From an uncultured Chlorobiota bacterium (GTDB lineage Bacteria; Bacteroidota; Bacteroidia; Bacteroidales; JAADGE01): 14,526 nt of DNA. Shown here in pieces: positions 8,079-13,540 of the stretch; within the stretch, counting starts at the first letter, position 1; every line of letters starts with the position of its first letter. The translations under genes and the position numbers were made by a program. The notes below the pieces were generated by a model. It ran no database searches. It was given only the letters and a program-made list of their open reading frames with translations, and was not told the origin of the DNA. Location: contig CAMZKQ010000261.1 of assembly GCA_947311265.1 (NCBI GenBank), positions 1 through 14,526 on the forward strand. The letters are read 5' to 3'.

Positions 8079-9278
8079 CTACTCAAATTCTTTTTTATAA
8101 GTAATAAGTGCTTGCTGCAAAATATCTGCTGCCGCAGATAAATCTTCTATTTTTAGAACATATGCAATTCTTACTTCATTTTTTCCTGCTCCTGAGGTGG
8201 AGTAAAATCCTGCGGCTGGGGCAATCATTACCGTTTCGTTTTTGTAATTGTAGCTCTCTAGCAACCAGATGCAAAAATGCTCGGCATCAGCTACCGGGAT
8301 ACGTAAGACGGTATAAAATGCCCCTTTGGGCATTGGGGCATAAACGCCCTCTATTTTATTGAGTTTTTCGATAATAAAGTTGCGGCGGCTGATGTATTCT
8401 CCATATACTTCGGAGAAATATTCGCTGCCTGCGGCAAGCGATGCTTCGCCTACAATTTGCCCAAATAAAGGGGGACTTAGGCGGGCTTGTGCGTATTTTA
8501 GGGCGGTGGTTATTACGGCTTTATTTCGAGTTACCAATGCTCCAATTCTTACGCCACATTCACTGTATCTTTTTGATACTGAATCGAATAGTATGCAATT
8601 ATCATCTAAGCCTTTAAGCTCCATCACTGAAAAATGTTTTTGCCCATCGTAGCAAAACTCTCGGTAAACTTCGTCGGCAAAAAGGTATAGATTATGCTTT
8701 TTAACTAACTCGCCTACTTGCTCTAATTCGCTTTGCGAATATAGGTAACCAGTAGGGTTGTTGGGGTTGCAGACTAAAATTGCTTTTGTTTTTTCTGTAA
8801 TTAATGTTTCAATATCAGCAATTGGGGGCAATGCAAAATCGTTTTCGATGTAGGAACGCACTGGTACAATTTTTACGCCTGCTTGTACTGCAAATCCGTT
8901 GTAATTAGTATAAAATGGCTCGGGGATTATTACTTCATCTCCGGGGTTCATTACTGCTAACATTGCAAAAATTATGGCTTCGCTGCCTCCTGTTGTTACT
9001 AAAATATCTTCAAAACTTACGTTTATATTTATGCCATTGTAGTAGTTGGCTAGCCCCATTCTATAGGATTCTATACCTGCTGAATGTGTATATTCTGCGG
9101 TTTTCATATCTAAATTTCGCAAAGCGGCCATGCCTTGCTCGGGTGTTTTTATATCGGGTTGCCCAATGTTTAGATGGTGTACTTTAATGCCTCTTTTTTT
9201 TGCCGCTTCGGCGTAAGGCACTAGTTTACGAATGGGTGATTCTGGCATTTCTATCCCTCTGCTTGATATTTTTAGCAT
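8079..9278 (-). CDS. Class I/II PLP-dependent aminotransferase (aspartate aminotransferase-like)
   Basis: This is a fold-type I pyridoxal-phosphate aminotransferase, probably acting on aspartate or related amino acids with 2-oxoglutarate in the cytoplasm. The family marks are all present: LNIGQPD near the N-terminus, TGGSEAI for phosphate binding, NPNNPTG at 171-177, the FADEVYREF segment with the cofactor-contacting Asp and Tyr, the Schiff-base lysine Lys236 in DSVSKRYSECG, and the substrate-carboxylate arginine Arg370 in NEVRIAYVL. I chose ATG at 9278 (399 residues, MLKISSRG...). The longer start at 9320 would add 14 lysine-rich residues and overlap the upstream lipoprotein gene by 32 bases. 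With the chosen start the gap to that gene is 10 bases, so the two are probably co-transcribed. Substrate specificity cannot be told from sequence alone. Confidence 0.9.
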   Translation of the reverse strand: MLKISSRGIEMPESPIRKLVPYAEAAKKRGIKVHHLNIGQPDIKTPEQGMAALRNLDMKTAEYTHSAGIESYRMGLANYYNGININVSFEDILVTTGGSEAIIFAMLAVMNPGDEVIIPEPFYTNYNGFAVQAGVKIVPVRSYIENDFALPPIADIETLITEKTKAILVCNPNNPTGYLYSQSELEQVGELVKKHNLYLFADEVYREFCYDGQKHFSVMELKGLDDNCILFDSVSKRYSECGVRIGALVTRNKAVITTALKYAQARLSPPLFGQIVGEASLAAGSEYFSEVYGEYISRRNFIIEKLNKIEGVYAPMPKGAFYTVLRIPVADAEHFCIWLLESYNYKNETVMIAPAAGFYSTSGAGKNEVRIAYVLKIEDLSAAADILQQALITYKKEFE

Positions 9279-9288
9279 TTTATATTTT

Positions 9289-9699
9289 TTAGTTTTTATT
9301 GGCTTCTTTGCCTTCCACAAAACCGTTGATTCTTAGTACTGTTGGTGAGTTTACGGCGTTAGAATAAACGGTTACTGTTTTTGAAAATTTACCGGCACGT
9401 TTGGTGTCGTATCGTACTTTTATGCTGGCTTCTTTTTTTACTTTTACAGGCTCTTTAGGGTAAGTGGGTACTGTGCAACCACAAGATGATTTTACTTGTG
9501 TAATAATAAGTGGGATTTTCCCTGTATTTTTAAATACGAACTCATAGCTTCCATCTCCGTCGTATGCAATTGTCCCAAAGTCGTGTTCAATATCTCCTTT
9601 AAAGGTGATTTCTGCTCGTTTTTTTTGGTTCGGATTATCGGAGCATGAGGCGGCCATAGTTATTATTGCGGCAGTAATAAGGTAAATGATTTTTTTCAT
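9289..9699 (-). CDS. DUF1573 lipoprotein
   Basis: This 136-residue protein has an N-terminal KK plus hydrophobic stretch and a lipobox-like Ala-Ala-Ser-Cys19, so it is probably a lipoprotein. The remainder is one DUF1573 domain, an Ig/ASH-like beta sandwich: HDFGTI, then YEFVFKNTGKIPLII, the hallmark SSCGC at 71-75, and TVTVYSN. The two cysteines 73 and 75 are conserved in the family. DUF1573 proteins are very common in Bacteroidota and their molecular role is not settled. A TAnnTTTG box 34 bases upstream suggests its own promoter. The aminotransferase gene follows after 10 bases, so the two form a likely operon without an obvious functional link. Confidence 0.9.
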   Translation of the reverse strand: MKKIIYLITAAIITMAASCSDNPNQKKRAEITFKGDIEHDFGTIAYDGDGSYEFVFKNTGKIPLIITQVKSSCGCTVPTYPKEPVKVKKEASIKVRYDTKRAGKFSKTVTVYSNAVNSPTVLRINGFVEGKEANKN

Positions 9700-9732
9700 T
9701 ATAATTTGTGTTTAAAAGAATAAAGTGTTTGC

Positions 9733-9740
9733 CAAAGGTA
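9733..9740 (-). promoter_or_regulatory. Bacteroidota -7 box (TACCTTTG) for the DUF1573-aminotransferase operon
   Basis: The minus strand reads TACCTTTG, an exact TAnnTTTG match, 33 bases upstream of the ATG at 9699 and inside the 113-base gap after rsmA. This gives a short leader of about 25 bases. No clear -33 TTG is present at the usual spacing. Of the promoter boxes in the window this is the best placed. Confidence 0.5.
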
Positions 9741-9812
9741 AAATTATTTTTTATTTTCTCAGAAAAAAAGTATCAATTTCTTATGTCATTTAGTTGCCTC
9801 TAAGGCAGGGAT

Positions 9813-10589
9813 TTATTTTTCTTTCATTGCTTTTTCTACGGCATTAGTTAAATAGACGAACTCTTGTACGCTAAGCTGTTCGGGGCGTTGCTTTGTAATG
9901 GGGTCGTTAAGTTCGGTTTTTTCTAAAATGGGTCTTAATGAGTTCCTTAGCGTTTTTCGGCGCTGGTTGTAGGTTGTTTTTACAATCCTAAAAAATAATT
10001 TTTCGTTACAGTCGAGTGTTTGCTTTTCTCTTCGCACCAAGCGAATGACGGAGGATTCGACTTTTGGTGGTGGGTTAAAGACCGTTGGTGGCACATTAAA
10101 CAGTAGTTCGGTGGTGTAGTAGGCTTGTATTAAGATGCTAAGTATTCCGTTTACTTTCCCACCGGGGCCTGCACAAACTCTATGTGCGGTTTCTTTCTGA
10201 AACATGCCTGTAAGGATAGGAATGTGGGCTTTATTTTCGAGCATTTTAAATAAAATCTGGCTTGAAATATTGTATGGGTAATTCCCAATTACGGCGGTTT
10301 GCTTAGGGAAGTGGGCTTTAAAATCTAGCTTTAAAAAGTCTGAAGAGAGTATATTTTCTTTTAATTCTGGGTAGTATGCGTTGAGGTACTCTACGGATTC
10401 GGTGTCAATTTCTATGACTGTGAGGTCGTATTTTTGCTTGAGCAAAAATTTTGTTAGCATGCCTGTACCTGCCCCAATTTCAACCACTTGGTCGAATTGC
10501 CCTACTGTAATTGTATCTGCAATTTTTTGGGCAATAAGCTCGTCGGTTAAAAAATGTTGTCCTAACTTTTTTTTTGGTTTAACGTACAT
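9813..10589 (-). CDS. rsmA: 16S rRNA (adenine1518/1519-N6)-dimethyltransferase RsmA/KsgA
   Basis: RsmA uses S-adenosylmethionine to dimethylate two adjacent adenines near the 3' end of 16S rRNA, a late step in small-subunit assembly. The 258-residue length is usual. Motifs in order: KKLGQHFL at 7-14; SAM-binding Glu37-Ile-Gly-Ala-Gly-Thr-Gly43; acidic VIEID (58-62) for the ribose; SDFLKLDF (83-90); catalytic motif IV Asn103-Tyr-Pro-Tyr-Asn-Ile-Ser109; FNPPPKV at 171-177; and the C-terminal rRNA-binding part with NQRRKTLRNSL. The start MYVKPKKKLGQHFL is the normal one for the family. It is flanked by gaps of 149 bases (upstream) and 113 bases (downstream), so it may be its own transcript. Confidence 0.97.
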   Translation of the reverse strand: MYVKPKKKLGQHFLTDELIAQKIADTITVGQFDQVVEIGAGTGMLTKFLLKQKYDLTVIEIDTESVEYLNAYYPELKENILSSDFLKLDFKAHFPKQTAVIGNYPYNISSQILFKMLENKAHIPILTGMFQKETAHRVCAGPGGKVNGILSILIQAYYTTELLFNVPPTVFNPPPKVESSVIRLVRREKQTLDCNEKLFFRIVKTTYNQRRKTLRNSLRPILEKTELNDPITKQRPEQLSVQEFVYLTNAVEKAMKEK

Positions 10590-10635
10590 TTTATATAGTG
10601 TTTTTTTAATTTGGCTCTATAATTTCTTAAAGGTG

Positions 10636-10643
10636 TAAAGGTA
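10636..10643 (-). promoter_or_regulatory. Possible -7 box (TACCTTTA) for rsmA
   Basis: The minus strand reads TACCTTTA, one base off TAnnTTTG, 46 bases before the rsmA ATG at 10589 and within the 149-base gap downstream of the prenylglyceryl phosphate synthase gene. Placement is sensible, but a single near-match in AT-rich DNA is weak. Confidence 0.25.
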
Positions 10644-10738
10644 GGATAAAATAAGAAAATACCTGTAAAAGGGTAGTAAATTATGTTGGTAATTGTGGCT
10701 TTTTAAAAGTTTTAGCAAGCGGTTTTGGGTTGGTGTGG

Positions 10739-11458
10739 TTATACCTTAATTGCCTTAGCCATTTGTGCAATAATATTGTTATTTTTTTCGGCAGCTGTGC
10801 CAATGATAATAATATCCGCCCCAGCGGCAGCTATTTTTTTTGCCACCTCTGGGGTACGAATGCCTCCTCCAATTATTAGCGGAATATCTATTGCTGCTTT
10901 TACTTGGCGTATCATTTCTTGGCTTATGTGTAGGTCGGCACCGCTACCAGCGTCCATGTAAATAAGCTGTTGCCCCAAATACTGCCCTGCGAGGGCAGTG
11001 GCTACTGCAATATCTGGTTTATTATAAGGTATTGGTTTTGTGTTGCTCATGTATTCTACCGATGTGGGTTGTCCTGCATCTATTAGCATATAGCCTGTTG
11101 GGAGTATTTCTAGCGGTGTTTTTTTTAGCAAGGGGGCAGCTATTACGTGGTTGCCGATTAAAAATTCTGGGTTTCGCCCAGAAATAAGGGAGATAAATAA
11201 AATGCCATCTGCGAAAGCAGAGAGTTGGGTAACGCTCCCCGGAAAAAGGTAAACGGGTAAGTTGGAGGCTTTTTTTATTGCGACTATTGTAGCATCAAGT
11301 GCTGTGGATACTAGGCTGCCACCCACAAGGAAAAAATTGGCGGCTTGTTGTTCTGCTAAGGCAGCGAAGGCTTCGGTTTCTTCAAGGCTTTGTTTATCTG
11401 GGTCTATTAAAATGCCCAGTTGTTTTTGGGGGGCAAGTAACGAAATTTTTGGCTTCAT
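10739..11458 (-). CDS. Geranylgeranylglyceryl/heptaprenylglyceryl phosphate synthase (PcrB/GGGPS family)
   Basis: This TIM-barrel prenyltransferase joins a polyprenyl diphosphate to sn-glycerol-1-phosphate, forming an ether bond as in archaeal lipids. The 239 residues show the family set: ILIDPDK at 17-22 (Asp for Mg2+ and diphosphate), FFLVGGSLV at 42-50, the YLFPGS segment (70-75), LISGRNPEFLIG (91-102), YMDAGSGA (167-174), IIGGGIR (195-201) and IGTAAE (219-224) for the glycerol phosphate. Family studies report that Bacteroidota members make geranylgeranylglyceryl phosphate and Bacillota PcrB makes the heptaprenyl form; I cannot fix the chain length by eye. The gene starts 11 bases after the MlaE-type permease gene stops, so the two are likely co-transcribed. 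The final product and any later enzymes are not visible here. Confidence 0.92.
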   Translation of the reverse strand: MKPKISLLAPQKQLGILIDPDKQSLEETEAFAALAEQQAANFFLVGGSLVSTALDATIVAIKKASNLPVYLFPGSVTQLSAFADGILFISLISGRNPEFLIGNHVIAAPLLKKTPLEILPTGYMLIDAGQPTSVEYMSNTKPIPYNKPDIAVATALAGQYLGQQLIYMDAGSGADLHISQEMIRQVKAAIDIPLIIGGGIRTPEVAKKIAAAGADIIIIGTAAEKNNNIIAQMAKAIKV

Positions 11459-11469
11459 GCTTTTTATTT

Positions 11470-12210
11470 TTATGCTAAAAGCATTTGGGTAAGAATTACG
11501 TTGGCCAACAAAATAAGTATGCTGCTAAAAACGACTGCTCGTGTGCTTGCTTTGCCTACTTCTAGCGAGCCACCTTTGGTATAATAGCCATGATATGATG
11601 ATACTGAGGTAATTATGAATGCAAAAATGAATGTTTTTACCATTGAATAAGTTACATAAAAAGGGATAAAAACATAGTGCAATCCTTCTAGGTAGGCTGA
11701 TGTTGTTAATGCACCGGTGAGGTAAATGGCTATGAAGCCGCCAAAAAGCCCGATGCACATGCTTAGTATATTGAGGAATGGGTTGATAAAAAGGGCGGCT
11801 ACAATTTTGGGTAAAATTAGGTACTCTGCCGAATTTATGCCCATAATTTCTAGGGCATCAATTTGTTCGGTAACTCGCATTGTGCCTATTTGCGATGCAA
11901 TGCTGGAGCCGACCTTCCCTGCAAGGATAAGCCCTACGATGGTGGAGGAGAATTCTAAAATCATGGAATCTCGGGCAGTAAGCCCTGCAATATAATCTGG
12001 AACTAGTGGGTTTTCAATATTATAGGCGGTTTGCAGGGTGATAACTGCCCCCATAAAAATGGAGATTATAAATACAATTCCTAGCGAATTTAGCCCTAAG
12101 TTTTCAATTTCTTCCAACACATTTTGAAAAAAAATTTTCCCTCTTTCGGGTCGCCTAAATACTTTGGTCATCAGCACAAAATAGCGTCCTATGTGGTAGA
12201 GTGTTTTCAT
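11470..12210 (-). CDS. MlaE/YrbE family ABC transporter permease
   Basis: This 246-residue inner-membrane permease belongs to the MlaE family, which moves phospholipids or related lipids between inner and outer membrane with an MlaF ATPase and an MCE protein (MlaD type). The diagnostic segment is at 98-124: GKVGSSIASQIGT followed by MRVTEQIDALEIMG. Hydrophobic segments lie near 42-62, 88-98, 132-165, 178-203 and 226-245. The C-terminal GGSLEVGKASTRAVV (213-227) matches the conserved end of the family. The length is about that of a typical MlaE. In many genomes the ATPase gene follows the permease directly; here the next gene is the prenylglyceryl phosphate synthase, 11 bases away, and no ATPase or MCE gene lies in the window. 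The 73-base gap upstream from the DUF4290 gene holds a weak 6-bp hairpin but no clear promoter. Confidence 0.93.
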   Translation of the reverse strand: MKTLYHIGRYFVLMTKVFRRPERGKIFFQNVLEEIENLGLNSLGIVFIISIFMGAVITLQTAYNIENPLVPDYIAGLTARDSMILEFSSTIVGLILAGKVGSSIASQIGTMRVTEQIDALEIMGINSAEYLILPKIVAALFINPFLNILSMCIGLFGGFIAIYLTGALTTSAYLEGLHYVFIPFYVTYSMVKTFIFAFIITSVSSYHGYYTKGGSLEVGKASTRAVVFSSILILLANVILTQMLLA

Positions 12211-12283
12211 TTACACTGGGTTAAGCACCTTTAATTACGACAAGGTGTTTTTCAAAAATGGCTTTATTAAAATAAAATTACAG

Positions 12284-12922
12284 TTAGTGCTTACTTTTGC
12301 GTTTATGCCTTTTGTGGCTTCTCTTCTTATCGTGATTTTGCTTGGAATGGTTTTGTTTGGAGTGATTTTGTTTTACTAAATCTCTAGATGCTGGCAAGCT
12401 GTAATTTTCGGGTAATATAATTTTGCCTTCGGAGAGTATTTCTAAATCTCTAAAAATAGTTTTATTTTCAACAATTTCTTTGTTCCACGATAAGTATTGC
12501 TTCTTCATGTGGGTGGCAATGGAGTAAATTAGTGCAGTTTTTTCTTCGGACTCTTCCATATCCACGGCAAGTGTTATTAGCTTAATTATTGTTCTTCCGT
12601 AGTACCTAAACTTCATTCGCTTTTGCGGATAGGGTAGCTTTGGCGGTCGTTTGTAAATTTCGGCTCTATCGGGTTTCCCGTAAGGGGAATCTATATCTAA
12701 CTTAAAATCAGACATTAATGAGAGGTGCGTCCACAGTTTGTGTTTAAAATCATTGACATCTCGCAAGTAGGGGTACATTTCGCCCATAAGGTCGATAATA
12801 GCACTCGCAAAATTATTTCGCTCCTTTCTATCTTCAATATCAATGGCCTGTTCTACAAGCATTTGTATATGCCTTCCGTATTCCGGAATGATTAGTTTTG
12901 GTTTTTGTGATGCGTATTCCAT
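12284..12922 (-). CDS. DUF4290 protein with internal duplication and basic C-terminal tail
   Basis: This 212-residue cytoplasmic protein has no signal peptide or membrane segment. It matches the Bacteroidota-specific DUF4290 family (start IIPEYGRHIQ, then DLMGEMYPYLRDVNDFKHKLW); the function of the family is unknown. Two segments align without gaps at an offset of 93 residues: 13-50 and 106-143 share YGR, an Ala/Asp/Glu core and further spaced positions, so the domain appears to be a duplicated helical hairpin unit. The C-terminal 29 residues are a low-complexity tail with three tandem five-residue units (KQNHS, KQNHS, KQNHD at 184-198) followed by Lys/Arg/His-rich sequence, suggesting nucleic-acid or ribosome contact, which is inference. 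It lies between the broken helicase gene and mlaE, all on the minus strand. Confidence 0.85.
   Translation of the reverse strand: MEYASQKPKLIIPEYGRHIQMLVEQAIDIEDRKERNNFASAIIDLMGEMYPYLRDVNDFKHKLWTHLSLMSDFKLDIDSPYGKPDRAEIYKRPPKLPYPQKRMKFRYYGRTIIKLITLAVDMEESEEKTALIYSIATHMKKQYLSWNKEIVENKTIFRDLEILSEGKIILPENYSLPASRDLVKQNHSKQNHSKQNHDKKRSHKRHKRKSKH
12332..12376 (-). repeat. Three imperfect 15-base tandem repeats in the DUF4290 gene
   Basis: Three 15-base units (12332-12346, 12347-12361, 12362-12376) with a shared core of TTTTG and TTGGA-like bases encode the KQNHS/KQNHS/KQNHD repeats of the protein's basic tail. The units differ by a few substitutions, so they are not fresh copies. Confidence 0.6.
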
Positions 12923-12935
12923 ATTTTATTTTAAA

Positions 12936-12948
12936 AGCACAAAGTGCT
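12936..12948 (-). terminator. Short hairpin in the gap after the helicase gene
   Basis: AGCAC (12936-12940) and GTGCT (12944-12948) form a 5-bp stem with an AAA loop, flanked by TTAAAA on one side and ATTTTAA on the other. On the minus strand the stem is followed by TTTAAAAT. It lies between the helicase remnant and the DUF4290 gene and could be a weak terminator or part of the DUF4290 leader. The stem is short, so confidence is low. Confidence 0.3.
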
Positions 12949-13012
12949 ATTTTAAGGTCTAATTCTTATTGTATTTGCAAGCCCACTTTTTAAACTTCAT
13001 TGGTTATCCAAC

Positions 13013-13297
13013 TTATTTTCGAGGCACAACCGTTAGTTTTGCAAATTTTAGCAATAAGGTTTTTTCGCCAGCTTGCAAAAACGATATTGTAGCTTTTGTA
13101 TTAGGTGCTTCGCCCTCTACTTTTAGCACTTTACCTTGCCCAAAGCGGTCGTGCCTTACGGTAGCTCCTTCCTTAATACCTGTAGTATCTACAATATTAT
13201 CGGGGTCTTCAGGAGTATCTTTATCTACTTTCTTTAACTTTTCGTTGAGCGGAGTAGCGTCGAAAAGGTTTATTTTCTGTACTTTTTTCTTTGCCAT
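13013..13297 (-). CDS. UvrD/PcrA C-terminal Tudor-like domain as a separate 94-residue ORF
   Basis: The second half (about residues 41-92: GIKEGATVRHDRFGQGKVLK through LLLKFAKLTVV) is the C-terminal domain of UvrD/PcrA helicases, the Tudor-like fold that in PcrA binds RNA polymerase. The first 40 residues resemble the charged linker between helicase core and this domain. It is in the same reading frame as the helicase piece ending at 13322, separated only by that TAA and eight sense codons. It has its own ATG at 13297 but no Shine-Dalgarno site at useful distance, so independent translation is possible but unproven. It most likely represents the severed end of the helicase gene. Confidence 0.7.
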   Translation of the reverse strand: MAKKKVQKINLFDATPLNEKLKKVDKDTPEDPDNIVDTTGIKEGATVRHDRFGQGKVLKVEGEAPNTKATISFLQAGEKTLLLKFAKLTVVPRK

Positions 13298-13321
13298 GTC
13301 AGTTTTTTTATAGTTTCCTTT

Positions 13322-13540
13322 TTATAGATTTGTATTATAATTTTTACCAAAAGCTGCTTTTTTATTTGGTATAGTTTCAAAGTCTTCTTCGGGTTCTTCT
13401 TGCGAATAACTGAGGTCAATAAATTTAGGGTCTATATCCCTAATAAAACGGCTCGGTACGCAATCGTAAAGCTGCCCCCACCGGTAGCGGGATTTGGCGT
13501 GGCTAATATATAAACTTTTTTCGGCCCTTGTAACTGCCAC
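13322..13540 (-). pseudogene. Middle fragment of the helicase (motif VI and downstream)
   Basis: This piece reads VAVTRAEKSLYISHAKSRYR, continuing with WGQLYDCVPSRFIRDIDPKF and a charged linker, and ends in TAA. It begins with GTG only if read alone, so it has no convincing start of its own. It is the normal continuation of the upstream frame after restoring one T in the run at 13543-13547. It contains the motif VI arginine (TRAE) needed for ATP hydrolysis in this family. See the whole-gene entry for the restored order. Confidence 0.7.

Noticed and set aside
9279..9320. Longer start for the aminotransferase at 9320
   Set aside because: It adds a Lys-rich stretch (MWKAKKPIKTKKYK) not typical of the family and overlaps the upstream DUF1573 gene by 32 bases. 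The ATG at 9278 gives the normal N-terminus and a 10-base gap.
9793..9807. Small hairpin TGCCT/AGGCA after rsmA as a terminator
   Set aside because: Five base pairs, three-base loop and no U-tract after it on the minus strand; too weak to call.
12226..12247. Hairpin CACCTT/AAGGTG upstream of the mlaE gene as a riboswitch or operator
   Set aside because: Only six base pairs around a 10-base loop, with no conserved riboswitch core or other support. The T run that follows it is on the plus strand, where there is no gene to terminate.
12332..12376. Short repeats as a CRISPR-like array
   Set aside because: They are adjacent 15-base coding repeats without spacers, inside the DUF4290 reading frame.
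13322..13324. Stop-codon readthrough or reassignment of TAA in the helicase gene
   Set aside because: TAA serves as the ordinary stop for other genes in the window (for example the macroglobulin and MlaE genes), so reassignment is excluded and nothing suggests special readthrough context.
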